Source of the DNA: Isoetes taiwanensis
Lineage: Eukaryota > Streptophyta > Lycopodiopsida > Isoetales > Isoetaceae
DNA: 64,000 nt
Reading direction: 5' to 3'
NCBI GenBank assembly: GCA_021234155.1
Contig: JAJEKV010000287.1
Location: 1 to 64,000 of the forward strand
Shown in pieces: positions 28,556 through 39,425 of this stretch. Below the pieces are notes generated by a model. The model made no database searches. It worked only from the letters and a program-made list of their open reading frames with translations, and was not told the DNA's origin. Position 1 is the stretch's first letter. Each line of letters starts with the position of its first letter. The position numbers and the translations under genes were made by a program.

Positions 28556-30191
28556 GAGGCAGCACAGACTGCTATAGATGATGAAGCTCATGATTCAGAA
28601 GTAGAAATTATACAGCAGCCTCTGGAAGGTGCTCCTGATTGGTACCCGGACATTGCAAGTCTAGGATATGGCAATACACGAATTTGGCCCCCCAACAAGG
28701 CAGTCCAGCTAGTGATGGGCTGTATCATAAAACCGGAAATGCACAAATATCTTATCAAAAAGGAAGCTGGTCTGGAGGACGGTGATGTATCAGTGGTAAC
28801 ATTTTTGGGAATGAACAATATGTTCGAGTTGGTGTCTAAAATTAACAAAACAGAAAATGACGTACCCACCTGCATGAAGATTGTGGATGAAGTGTATGAA
28901 ATGTTACCCATGGCACATTATGAGGCAGAGATTAGTGAAACCAAGGATGTCCTCAGGTTCATAAAAGGGGCTACTGCCATACAAATGGCTAATGGAATCA
29001 ATATCACATATCCGCCCATCAACAAGCCCAAAAAGTTTAAGCGACCTAAAAAGAAGGAAGAGAAACCAGTGATAATGACTAACTGTCTATTCAGCATCAA
29101 TATGCTGTCAGAAGAGGAACAGAATGAGGTTTTGGAACTGGAACCAGTACAGGAGGTGGAACCGGAAATACAAGAAGTGCATGATGACCTTGATAATTAT
29201 GAGCTCAAAAGGCTAACTCTTTACAATTGCTATCACTTTCCTATCCTGTCCACCAGGCTGGCGGAACTGCAAGGGGTTAAATGTGAGCAAGGATTTTGGA
29301 ACGCGCACAATTTAGGGGTCTTAGCCCCTGTCGGTACCAATGTACTTATCAGCATATGTGGCATAACAGAGGAGGAAATAAAACAGTCTCTAAAAGATGC
29401 TGACACCTTTACTAAAAGGATTGATAGAATAATACTTGACATGCCTTTCACCACCCAATTCTTTGGCAAAAAATGCAACAGAAATAACGGTATGTACATG
29501 GGCCAGAAAGGCCATATAGCCAAGACTGATGAGAGAAGGAATGATTTGTATGCAAGAAAGATATGGCGTACCTTCTGCCCTTTCATTAAATGCTGCTGTG
29601 ACAAATATGGCAGGAACGGGGTTACAAATTGTAATGATCATATTACCTGGTTTGACCGAGGCGATCACAGTGCATTATGAGCAAAGACTGAAAAAATATG
29701 GCCCAACAAGTCTTCAAGATACCGGTTCTACCAGTTTCACAAAATGATGAATTCAGAAGGCATGGCTGGGCGGTGGCATTCATTGGATACACGAAGGTTA
29801 GGGATACAATGATCAAAATGACTAGTAAAATATGTGAAGACAATACTCTTTGTCTAAAAGCAGAATTTGGTAACACAAAAGCGGTGACATCTTGGAGAAA
29901 ACGATACGACCTAGAAAGTTTCTCAATGATTCTTTGGATGCGGGAGGAAAGGGATCTGAAACAAAGGTATCCAAAGCCGAGAAAAGAAAGCGAGAAATTG
30001 ATGAGGACTTTGAGGTGATCATGCCTCCCAAGTTAGGGAAAACCACGAGACAACTTCGGTTACGGTGCATGCATTTTGATGTAACTTCAAACCAAACTAT
30101 TGGCAACAATATGGAGAATTCCGTCAACAAGCCTACTGGGGATGCGTATGCACGAGCCACGGCAATAAAACCAACTACTCTCAAGTTTTGA
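28556..30191 (+). pseudogene. PLE ORF2 exon, frameshifted (C1)
   Basis: It starts after the acceptor AAATGTAG with GAG GCA GCA in phase 0, which fits the phase-0 end of ORF1. The first frame is open to 29,680 and aligns with ORF2 of element A: PNKAVQLVMGC, LRFIKGATAIQMANG, NLGVLAPV, IWRTFCPFIKCCCDK. From about 29,655 the match moves to other frames (AFIGYTKVRDTMIKMTS, then MEKTIRPRKF to a basic tail with RKREIDEDFE), so at least two frameshifts are present. It ends TGA at 30,189-30,191, 11 nt before a donor (CAAAG|GTATTT). The conserved Cys-x4-Cys-x-Cys cluster is kept. Confidence 0.8.
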
Positions 30192-30664
30192 TAACACCAA
30201 AGGTATTTCTTTACTTTCGGAAAGGATAATTTCTTTTCAAAATTGATATTAGCATGTACCCTCCTAATGGGGGTTTGGTCTGAATATGTGTTTACAGCTA
30301 CAAAGTAGAACTAACTATTGTATGTACCCAGAAGTTCCTGCTAAAAAACATGCTTTGCATGAGAATCTGAAACCTCTAGGGTTATTAAACCTGTATGGGG
30401 ATGGCTATTATGCCAACAAAAAGTATGGCTATTATGCCATAACAAGAATTATTATACCAAAGGGCTAAAAAACCCTTTGAAAATCCCCATGGGCATTGAG
30501 CCATGATGGGATTGGCTATTATGCCAAGAAGGGAACGGTCAGGAAGGCAAAGCTAGAATAAAGGGACCATACCCCAGAATCTGTAATACAAAAACATAAA
30601 GTTGGTAAGACTGTTTCAAGTTTATCCTTAGGATACAGAACCCTGTTTGACTTTGGGCTTTGAA

Positions 30665-32761
30665 ATGTCAAATTTACAGAACAAAAAACGGATTCTACTC
30701 AAGAATGCAGAAAACAAATGGAGACTAAAAACAATTAAAGAGAAATCTAGTAGTAAATATGTACACTTCAAATTCTTCTCCAAATTTATAGAGAAGGTCA
30801 AATTCACGAGCGCCTTTAAGGAGGTGCTTATAAAACATTTGGGAGTTGCAGGTGAAAAAATGTATACTAATACCATCTTTGGATGGAAATTCAGTGGTAA
30901 TCTCAAAAGTATGCTATATAAACCAAAAATGGTTTTTGCCCAGGACAATGAAGTCCCATGCCCATGTGATAACCCAGCCCTTAAGAAATATGTTTGCACA
31001 GAGATAGGCCACATTAGGACCACAGATTTGAATCTGATCCATAGTAAGGCTCTTAAAAGATGGCTGAGCATGGGTCTTAACCACATTCCGGATAGACCCT
31101 TTACTACCATACAGTTCAGAAATGAGATGGTTAACTCTATAGAACAGTTTTTTGCAGTGCATAAATACAGCACAATGGATATAGAAAAGAATATTCTTGA
31201 TAAGTGCAAAAAGGACATATTAAGAAAAGCATGTGCTTCAGCTCAAAAGCTTCTTAAGGGAAAAAGGGATCAGAAAAAATTTCCTATCAAAGATATAACA
31301 GTTACAAGCAACATAAATTGGCTTGTAACCAACTTCTATATTTCTGGAATTGATAAGGCAGCAAACAATCCTTCGTTTATCTGCCCAATGCATATCAGGG
31401 AAGAAGCTTTACGCAGATTAAGCAGTGAAGACTTCCACTTGGTGGAGATCAGTCCGCATGAAATGGCAGAAAAGATCAGTCTGGAAATCCAATGGTTTTT
31501 ACAAGATTGGGCTTTGGAAACAAAAGAGCTACCATTTATGTTGGGTATCTTCAAGGCACACAAAAACAGCTATAGGTGGATTACAAGCGCACATGAATCT
31601 ATTTTCTCACAATTGGCATCTCTGGTGGCTGCTTGCTTAACCAATTTGTGTGACCTCTGGCCAAGCATTTGTGAGGACAAACTGGCCAAAGTTAACCTCT
31701 TTCAAAAAAATAAGATCAAGGCATCATGGATAATTAATTCCATATATGATGTGACCTGCAATTTGCCTTCCAAAGTTACTGATGTATTTGTTGCAGATGT
31801 GACCAAATGTTACGAGAATATCCCTCTTGAGGGAGATGACGGCATTTGCAAGGTCATGGAAAATGTGATATCTGCTATATGGAAGTATCAAAATATGATA
31901 CACCACAACAACAACCTCTGGTACAAGGTCGGAAAGAATGGTCAAATTAAGGTCATGTGGAGGCATGCAAGACCTGAAAGCAGCAGTTGGATCTGCATCA
32001 ACGAAGAAACCTTTGTTAACATGAATTCATGGCTACTGCAGAACTGTTTCCTACAGATGGGGGCCAGGATTTGGAAACAAGTAAAGGGAATTCCCATGGG
32101 GTTCTCTAGTAGCCCCGCATGGTGTAATTTGTATTTGGCATGGTTTGAACTGCAGTTCATTCTAAGACTTGTCAAAGCCGGGAAGTATAAGGAAGCTGCT
32201 ACCTTTGCAGATACTTGCAGGTACATGGACGATCTTCTAAGCCTCAATAATTGTTACATCAGAGAGGTGCTCGGGCTCCAAGCCAAGGACAACATAGTGG
32301 ACACAATATATAATCTGAATTATCTGACAATAGAGGATGAAACAGAATATTGGGGAGATCACTTTGGGCTGGAAAATAAGGGAAGGAAAGTCAACTTCCT
32401 CAATATGACCATCAGCATCATGGATCCATATCATGGGATTTTTCAAACCTGTCATTATGACAAAAGAGATAAATTACCGTTTCGCATATCCAGATTTGTG
32501 CATGCAGAGGCATGCAGACCATATTATTGGGCCAGAAATATTATAATTTCACAAGTTATGCCGCACCTTTATGTGCACACTAACCCGGTATCTGCAGCAG
32601 AGGACTTGCACAAACTCATGCAAGCATTCCTTAAAAATGGCTTCAAGGAAAAAGACATAAAAACTACACTTTATAGAACACTTGAAAAAGGTGGATACCC
32701 GGGGCTTAAATTTGATGTATCTGCAGTCATTAGGGTACTTAAGACTCAAAGGCTTTTATGA
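30665..32761 (+). CDS. Penelope-like reverse transcriptase (C1), intact
   Basis: The frame is open from about 30,632; the first ATG is at 30,665 (MSNLQNKKRILLK), giving about 698 residues. A splice acceptor (AATTTACAG) lies at 30,679, so translation may instead begin by splicing. PLE RT landmarks in order: KAANNPSFICP after D (from 31,352); LGIFKAHKNSYRWIT (about 31,540); first catalytic Asp in ADVTKCYENIP (31,796); GIPMGFSSSPAWCNLYLAWF (about 32,087); RYMDD with the catalytic Asp pair (32,219-32,233); VNFLNMTI (about 32,390); and a C-terminal FLKNGFKEKDI. The DKG-type motif before the RT core and the NGF/RGY-like C-terminus fit PLEs rather than LINE or LTR polymerases. No GIY-YIG endonuclease motif follows. 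Confidence 0.9.
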   Translation: MSNLQNKKRILLKNAENKWRLKTIKEKSSSKYVHFKFFSKFIEKVKFTSAFKEVLIKHLGVAGEKMYTNTIFGWKFSGNLKSMLYKPKMVFAQDNEVPCPCDNPALKKYVCTEIGHIRTTDLNLIHSKALKRWLSMGLNHIPDRPFTTIQFRNEMVNSIEQFFAVHKYSTMDIEKNILDKCKKDILRKACASAQKLLKGKRDQKKFPIKDITVTSNINWLVTNFYISGIDKAANNPSFICPMHIREEALRRLSSEDFHLVEISPHEMAEKISLEIQWFLQDWALETKELPFMLGIFKAHKNSYRWITSAHESIFSQLASLVAACLTNLCDLWPSICEDKLAKVNLFQKNKIKASWIINSIYDVTCNLPSKVTDVFVADVTKCYENIPLEGDDGICKVMENVISAIWKYQNMIHHNNNLWYKVGKNGQIKVMWRHARPESSSWICINEETFVNMNSWLLQNCFLQMGARIWKQVKGIPMGFSSSPAWCNLYLAWFELQFILRLVKAGKYKEAATFADTCRYMDDLLSLNNCYIREVLGLQAKDNIVDTIYNLNYLTIEDETEYWGDHFGLENKGRKVNFLNMTISIMDPYHGIFQTCHYDKRDKLPFRISRFVHAEACRPYYWARNIIISQVMPHLYVHTNPVSAAEDLHKLMQAFLKNGFKEKDIKTTLYRTLEKGGYPGLKFDVSAVIRVLKTQRLL

Positions 32762-32808
32762 GCATCAGGTAACATTATGTGATCAGCTGATATAAGAAAA
32801 GTGGGCAG

Positions 32809-32890
32809 GGAGGGTCTCTATGTAGTATAGGGACCCTCCTACCCCTTTACTACATTTTGACCAGCTCATGCCTTCCGGCAGGAGGTAGGG
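32809..32890 (+). other. 3'-terminal double hairpin of PLE (C1)
   Basis: Hairpin 1 pairs GGAGGGTCTCTAT (32,809-32,821) with ATAGGGACCCTCC (32,827-32,839). Hairpin 2 pairs CCTTC with GGAGG around CGGCA (32,871-32,885), and AGGTAGGG leads into (TA)n. The same pair with different sequence is at the 3' ends of A and D. It is probably the RNA feature the RT recognises when priming (inference). Confidence 0.7.
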
Positions 32891-32900
32891 CTTAATTTGT

Positions 32901-32926
32901 ATATATATATAAATATATATATATAT
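32901..32926. repeat. Short (TA)n junction between C1 and C2
   Basis: A TA run with one AAA interruption separates the 3' hairpins of C1 from the 5' end of C2. Confidence 0.9.
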
Positions 32927-33931
32927 CCAAACGAGTTTTGTCTCGTTACATGTCTTGCAGCACAGGGAAATGGGAATAAATAATTGGCTTTCGAGAATGG
33001 AGGAATGGACCAAAAGTCTGCACCAACGGGGTAAGGCAGCAAGGTAAATACTAAGGATATTATTAATAGGCCAAAGGTCTAAGGTTTTTTAAACCAATTA
33101 GTAATAGAATTCAACATTTTGAGGGCACTATGTACAGGGTAAAGAAAACTGAAATGGCACAGGCACCCAAGGGTAAGAGATGAAAAATTACAAGCATATG
33201 GATATAATCTTATTATTTAGGAGTTAGGCATGGAGATGGACATGTTTTCCTATGGCAGAATATTATTTTAAGGTATATTCTCTCTACCTTAAGTGTATTG
33301 AAGGGTAAGGTTGGAGGAGAAGTTCGAATTATCACACTTTCAGCAATTACAAACGTCCAATGCATAGCCCAAATGAAATTGGAATGGGAAAAAGCATGGG
33401 CAATGGGAGCATGGACAAAAATTGGCAAGCATAGGCTACAACAAACATGGCTACAACCAAAGGTATTTTAATGAAATAAAGATTCTAACATAGGTATGAC
33501 CATGAGATAATGGTATTTGGCATAATATGGGAGACATGGAGGCATGGTTGATTTACGACACCCTATAAAACAGGTTATTATACAAAAATAATAATGCAAA
33601 GAGGTATAACGTGTCAAAATTTTCCTCCAGACTAACAGTTTAGGGTTGTTATCTTAACCTAAGATGTACTGAAGAACAAGATTGACGGTGGCGCTCCGAT
33701 CAAGCCACTACTAGTAATGAGGAATTTTGAATGGGCAGGATGTCGCAGAGACCGGAGACATGCAAAAAGCAAGCAAAAAATCTTCTCCAATGTTATAATA
33801 AAAAGGTATGTATGGATTTCTGTTTACCAATTCCGGAAGCTTCCGGAGGAACCGATTTGGTCTGGCCTTTTTAATACAAGGGAACATTCAGTTGAGCCTG
33901 CCGGGCTAAAATTTAGCCATTATTGCATGCA

Positions 33932-34294
33932 ATGCCTAGGCATGAGGGCACACAGAACCGAGGGTTTACAAGGGCTAAGCTGCTAGATCTGATAGAAAAA
34001 GCTGGGCTAAATCTGAAGGCGCTTTGCAAGGCGAATGGAGAAAGCATAGCGCAACCAAGCAAGATGTTCTTAGAAAAGATGGTTGAGAAGTATAATCTGG
34101 CATCCACAGGCCCAAGCAACGCTGGCACCATTAAGAGTATCTTCAAGACAAACACTGGAGTGGAAATGACTAACAGGGAGAGGTCTGGCCTCGAGATTAC
34201 CAGTATAGCTGACAGCCTTGAAGCTGAGCATGAGGAGTTGAACCAAATCGATGAGCAGGACTTGGATGAAAATGATCCAATCCCATTAAATCAG
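33932..34294 (+). CDS. PLE ORF1 exon (C2), open
   Basis: ATG at 33,932 (MPRHEGTQNRGFTRAKLLDL) aligns with MAGRPEGSQNKGQTRSKLIE of element A, which supports this start over the in-frame TTG at 33,923. The 121-codon exon has a basic N-terminus, two short helix-like segments (AKLLDLIEKAGL and KMFLEKMVEKYNL) resembling SAP-type DNA-binding helices, and an acidic end (EEL...DEQDLDENDPIPLNQ). It ends in phase 0 at CAG before GTTCAG. If the donor is not used, the frame stops at 34,336. Confidence 0.7.
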
Positions 34295-34411
34295 GTTCAG
34301 CAGAGTTTTTCTGCTGCTCTAAACTCTCCTATTTAACTGAAGTATTTGACAAATCTTATTGTATTTAGATTTTAAATTTGGTGAAGGGCGAAGAGCCGAG
34401 ATTAGACGATA

Positions 34412-34482
34412 GCTTACCTGCTAGTGGCTTAGTATCTTACCCTGTTTAAGGCTAATTTGCTTTGGTTTCACTGCAGGTAACC
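34412..34482 (+). ncRNA. Conserved 71-nt intronic stem-loop motif (C2)
   Basis: Identical to the C1 copy: TTACCTGC and GCAGGTAA arms, with TTACCC and GGCTAAT in the loop. Confidence 0.6.
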
Positions 34483-34623
34483 CGTCTAACTCCTCCAAAT
34501 TCATTTTGTATGAGGAATCGGATGCTTGTGCAGGACATTGCAACTGTCACAAGTTTGGGTGATGAACCGTTTAATTTTTCTTTTGCAAAAGTAACAGTAA
34601 ATGATTTCTACACTAAATGGTAA
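34477..34623 (+). CDS. Alternative terminal exon of PLE ORF1 (C2)
   Basis: Open for 48 codons like the C1 copy, with one Val-to-Phe change (DEPFNFSF). It again ends in TGG TAA, the stop lying inside the GTAAGT donor. Confidence 0.4.
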   Translation, partial: VTRLTPPNSFCMRNRMLVQDIATVTSLGDEPFNFSFAKVTVNDFYTKW

Positions 34624-34657
34624 GTCTTCTTGTTAAGCTTGTAGCAGCAACATATAT

Positions 34658-34978
34658 GGGTAAAAGCATGTTAGGGTGTCCCTTAAAAAGTATTATTTAG
34701 TGACCAAAAAAGTACCTAAAAAGGTACCCAGGACTGGGTACTGGGTACCCGTGTAATATCTCAATAAAAGTTACATTTTAGAACTTTTATATATATTTTG
34801 GTCTCCGATAGCATTATCTTTATCTTAACTTTGAATATTAATGCGTCCTTGACTTTTATTTTGGACCTTTGTACTAGTTTTAATGAAAATAAAAATGAGA
34901 AAGTACCCAGTTCTGAAGTACCTAGTGTATGTACTTTTGCAGGTTCCAAAAGTGGTACACCCTAACATGCTTTTACCC
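34658..34978. mobile_element. MITE, 321 bp, with 21-bp perfect terminal inverted repeats
   Basis: It begins GGGTAAAAGCATGTTAGGGT and ends with the exact reverse complement, ACCCTAACATGCTTTTACCC (21 bp counting one more inner base). C1 carries the empty site (ACATATATGATCGG at about 27,280), so the insertion is proven within the window. The flanks ATAT on both sides can be read as a 4-bp target duplication. A 2-bp TA duplication with one more terminal base is equally possible because the site is a TA run, which would suit the Tc1/mariner class. The interior is AT-rich, has no transposase and has several GGTACCC/GGGTACC phrases. Confidence 0.9.
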
Positions 34979-35998
34979 ATATGATCGGTCTAAAAGAAAC
35001 TGATGGATCTGAACTATGAGTAATTGCTTCAATGCAAGACAATATGCTGTTTTAACATTGTGATTAAAGGAAGTCTTCTTTTGGAACTTATGATTTAGTA
35101 GCTATGTTTTACATGCTTTTCTGATGGTACAGCAGTGATTCGAAATACTAATATACACTGGTAGTGTTAAATTTGAGAAGGCATAGGAATTAAATTCCGA
35201 ACTAGGATAGCATAAAGTCCATAAAACAGAGTATGGCTCTAGGTAAAGGACTAAAAATATCTGGCATAACACACTGGTAAATGCAGAATAAATAGGTGCT
35301 TGCTTAAGGCATATGGTACCATTAAAGTCTTTTTGGTTTATCTAAAGACGCATTGATAATTAAATGTATGGTTTAAAAATAAGATGTGTATGCATTTAAT
35401 GGAAGTGGAAAGGCTTGATCTAATGAAAAGCTTGAAAGAACTTTATATCTAAGGCAGTGGTCTGAAATAAAATGATTATGGTCTGGACATTTGTAGGGCC
35501 CTAGAAATAATAATCCATAGAAATGTAAAATCATAAAAATAAATGGAAGCTTTGGTTGACTTGGATAGGCAGAAACTGCGAATGCATTGCATACAGGGCA
35601 ATGGTGACACCTTTTGGACTTAATATGGAAGCTTAGAACATAAGATAGGTTGGCTAAGCATTTCTAAGTCTTGTTGGCATAATCTAATGCACAAATATTC
35701 ATGGTAAAGTCTGTAAGGCTTAATTAAGGCAAAGAAAAGGGTTAAACAGATTTATTATGCATTGTGGTTTCTTATGTCCACGCTTATGGATAAAATAAAA
35801 ATAGTTTATGATGTCTGGTAAGACCTTGGGGCCCGGGCATCTGTTTGGTAATGGTTTAGAAACTATTATGGCTGGGCAGGCCCTTAAGATTCCCCTGGCT
35901 TCGGCCAGGGACTGATAAATCCTGATAGGCCAGGACCTTTATGGGAATGGCAAGGATGGATATCTCTTAAGATTCTGGGAATCGAAAAGGGAAAACGG

Positions 35999-38481
35999 AG
36001 TGTTTGTAATATGACGGAGTGCACGAAGTCGACCCTTCAAAACACACCCGGCATGAAAGATTCCCCTAGATTTCTGAAGATTAGCCCAAGGTTCCTTTAG
36101 ATTCTGCAATATTCTAGGTAGATTCTCTTAGATTCTCACAGACTCTACGAAGATTTTCCAAGATTCTTCAAGATTCTATCAAGATTCCTCTTGATTCTCA
36201 AAGATTTCCCTAGATTTTCTAAGATTCTCTTGAGATTTCCCTAGGTTTTCAAAGATTATCCCAAGATTCCTTTAGATTTTCCAAGATTCCATGTAAATTC
36301 TCTTAGATTTCTCAAGATTCCATAAAGATTCTCCTAGATTCCCTAAGATTCTCTTGAGATTCCTCTAGATTCTCTAAGATCCTATGAAGATTCCACTAGA
36401 TTCTTTAAGATTCTCTAAGAATAATTTGACAACGACAACTCCAATGTACAAAAAAACTTATTTAGAAAAGTCGAGTTTGATAGCTCGACTTTGATGCTAT
36501 CATAGTGGAACTTGGATATGTCAACATTGCTATATAGTTCATATAACTATATAGCATTTCTCCTAACATATAGTCCTCAAATGGTGAATTGCCTCTTATC
36601 AGCTGGCCGTAAGAATTTTAACATAAGTTTTCACTTCAAGATCTATCTTTGCGGCAAGAGTATCCGTTGAAAAGATAAAGGAATATGACAAAACGCATTC
36701 ATCGTTCTAATTTTACAGCAACCTAGAAAGAGAGCTATAACTTCAGCAAACAAACTCTGTTTCTCAAGCATAAGCATGCATTGAAAAGCTCAAAGAATGA
36801 TCTACGAAAGTTCCTAAGTACATATTTTCAAATTCATTGTGTAAACATGTCAAATCACGAACGTTTGTAAATCCAAGGCCTCCTTTATCAGAAATGTCGT
36901 ACATACTCGACAAAAAGAATATCTCAAATTGAAATTTAAATTGGAACTCCAAACACAGAGAAAAACTAATGTATCGCACAAATGTATCACGGAACTAACT
37001 AAGAACGGTTCATATGCAGACTTTGCCTCTGATAATTTCCTATTAAACAAAAATCCATTATCAAATGAAATTTATCAAAATTATACATTCCCAACATTAC
37101 CCAAACTTATCCTTTCAAGCATTGACTTAAGAATCTACAAAGAATCACACCATGTTGCTTGTTACTGAGCATACATAAAGATATGCATGCAGCATCAGAA
37201 GTTCTTGAACATTTTCGACCTTAAATTAAAAGCATGAAGCAAAGCTGCTTGCAAAAAAGAAGACTATATTTGTGTCAAATCTGTTGCCTAGGCGCAAAAT
37301 AACTAAATAAAATAGCTAAACAACGCAATATAACTAAACAAATGTTCTAAATATGTCGAGAAAATTTAAGTCGAGCAAGTCGAGCAAATACATAGTAGTG
37401 AGCTTGATCTAGGTTGCATTATGAGATGGTTTTGTGCGCTAAATGTTATATATATGGTGTGAGAAGTTATCCATTGTTTTTTCTAATTGCTACGATATTT
37501 GAACATTTTTCTTTTGAACACTAAGTTTAAAAGATAAGAACGATATTTTTCTTTTGGACACAAAGATGTAAAACATTTCGACACTCAGTCACAAACCCGT
37601 AAAGCATTATGTTTCTATAGACCAAGGGAAACAATGACGTGTTGGAGAACAATCTTCGACTCGCTGAATTATACAACTAACAATATTGATTCCAACAGCT
37701 TGAAACATTGCCGTCAAGCGCTCTCCTTTAAAAGGTGTAGACATGTGTGAATGTTGAATGAAATTCAGCATTTATTTAATTCCTAGCATATGCACAGAAT
37801 TTGAAACATTATGGACCAAGAATTGTAAACATGTGTACAAAACTAAATCACAACTATCTGTCTTGGTGGAAACTCATTTAGTTATTCATTCCAACCAAGG
37901 CAACATGAAGAACATTGCCATGTGCATCCGCACCACCATTGATGGTTTTGCCCTTTCCATCAATGTTGTTATAGTCAGCGGGCAACCTCCTTGAGTAGCA
38001 TCAAGAGCATTTGAAAGGCAGTCCAATGAAGAAAGAATAACCATGGCCCCCTATCTTCTTGCCCCAACACTTCCATCTTGTGAGTTAAGAATATGAGCTT
38101 CCCGGTACATTTTTTAAATGCGAAGTTCTCAAAGAAATTAACATGATGTAATTAACCCGAATGATGCCATTGCATTCTAATTGATCCCTTCACCAATTAA
38201 AGGCGTGATACAGCCAGAGGCAACAGATAAAGCAAAGATAAGAGGAGAAACCTCCTCGTGCATAAGAAAGACCACCTAATCCTTACATGATACAGCCTGC
38301 GGACATATGTCTCAATTACTCCTTTCTAGAGTATGGTCACCATGGCCATACAACGCAACGAGTGCATCCTCAAAGGCTACTGAAGCATCAACCCAATATT
38401 CAATCTGCTTATCAATTGGACTTCGTCGCTGGCCATAATCACTTTCCCGCCATCCTCTGTAAATATATCCAGTTCTGACAG
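35999..38481. other. Unassigned segment between C2 and repeat R2
   Basis: 36,060-36,425 is a degenerate AGATTC array related to those at 15.6 kb and in repeat R (opposite orientation). The rest, to 38,481, is AT-rich with short ORFs that have no recognisable domain and no second copy here. Confidence 0.5.
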
Positions 38482-38522
38482 ACCTCTGTAGTCCTTAGTT
38501 TCTTCCAAATAAATTTCAAGAT

Positions 38523-38897
38523 GGTATAAATTTATACCTCAATAGATAGTAATATGTGGACATAGTATGCTAGAGAGTTCGCACGGTATAAATTTATACC
38601 GCAAGAAGACTTGAGCGGTATAGATTTATACAACAAAAGAACTCGAGCGGTATAAATTTATACAGCAAAAGGACCCGAGCGGTATAAATTTATACCGCAA
38701 GAGGACCCGAGCGGTATAAATTTATACCGCAAGAGTTTTCTCGGTATAAATTTATACCAAAAATATATATATATGTATATTATATAAATATATAATATAT
38801 ATATAGCATATATATTTACATATATATATCCGAAAAAAAGAGAACTCTTGCGGTATAAATCTATACCGCGAGACTTCCTGCGGTATAAATTTATACC
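38523..38897. repeat. Array of palindromic GGTATAAATTTATACC boxes
   Basis: Perfect 16-bp palindromes start at 38,523, 38,584, 38,681, 38,713, 38,743 and 38,882. Two further near-copies are at about 38,617 and 38,649. Three are extended to GCGGTATAAATTTATACCGC, a 20-bp perfect palindrome. The run 38,617-38,713 has a 32-bp period with spacers like AAGAGGACCCGA. Confidence 0.85.
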
Positions 38898-39371
38898 GTT
38901 TTTTTTTTATATATACAAATATGTGAACGTATATATATTGAATATCTGATATATATATATGTTCTTATGTTTGTCCTCCTAAATCCGACCGTTGATCCGA
39001 GATCCTACGGCTCACGTGGCTTTGGGACGTATCCTACGGCCCAGATGGCTTGGGAGTTTGTGTATAGACTATATGTAAGCGATCCTACGGTCCAGGTTGA
39101 TTTGATCCTGATCGTCGATTCGAGATCCTACGGCCCACATTACTTTGGGACACATCCTATGGTGCACATGGCTTTGGGAATTATATGTAATCGATCCTAT
39201 GTCCAAGTTGTTCTTGATCTTGATCGTCGATCTAGGATCCTACGGCTCATGTTGCTTTAGATTTTTGCCACATGGCACGATCTCGGCCCTTGATCGGGCC
39301 TAAGATCCTTCGGCCCACGTTGAATGCTCATCCTTTAAGGAAAGGCTTTTAAAATTTTTATGTTGTGTGGG

Positions 39372-39425
39372 GGATTTGAACCCTGGTTATTGACCCCCCA
39401 GCCCCCCATTCTAACCACTAGACCA
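39372..39425 (-). other. tRNA-like A and B boxes inside repeat R2
   Basis: Minus-strand A box TGGTCTAGTGG (39,425-39,415) and B box GGTTCAAATCC (39,382-39,372), as in R1. The spacing differs slightly between copies. Confidence 0.55.

Larger units (their letters stand above)
25556..32900 (+). mobile_element. Penelope-like retroelement, family C, copy 1
   Basis: The left boundary is set by the start of similarity to C2, both beginning CCAAACGA and both preceded by (TA)n. The right boundary is the 3' hairpin pair followed by (TA)n. Contents in order: leader with a strong donor (AAAAAG|GTATGT at 26,441), ORF1 exon (frameshifted), intron with the conserved 71-nt motif, alternative terminal exon, ORF2 exon (frameshifted), short intron, intact RT exon and a roughly 50-bp 3' UTR before the hairpins. 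PLEs are known to keep introns and to lie in tandem, and both features are seen here. It could only act with ORF1/ORF2 supplied by another copy. Confidence 0.85.
32927..35998 (+). mobile_element. Penelope-like retroelement, family C, copy 2, 3'-truncated
   Basis: Nearly identical to C1 from its first base (CCAAACGAG) up to GGGAAAACGG at 35,998. There the similarity stops and unrelated sequence (AGTGTTTGTAATATG) begins. The copy contains the leader, an open ORF1 exon, the conserved intronic motif and the alternative exon, but no ORF2 or RT. A 321-bp MITE interrupts it at 34,658. Loss of the 3' end is unusual for target-primed retroelements, which normally lose the 5' end, so a later deletion or recombination is likely. 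Confidence 0.85.

Noticed and set aside
32809-32890. Hammerhead ribozyme at the PLE 3' end
   Set aside because: PLEs can carry hammerheads, but I found neither the CTGANGA nor the GAAA core word in the right order here.
38523-38897. CRISPR-like array of repeats and spacers
   Set aside because: The boxes are perfect palindromes with near-identical spacers in a plant repeat; no cas genes and no unique spacers.
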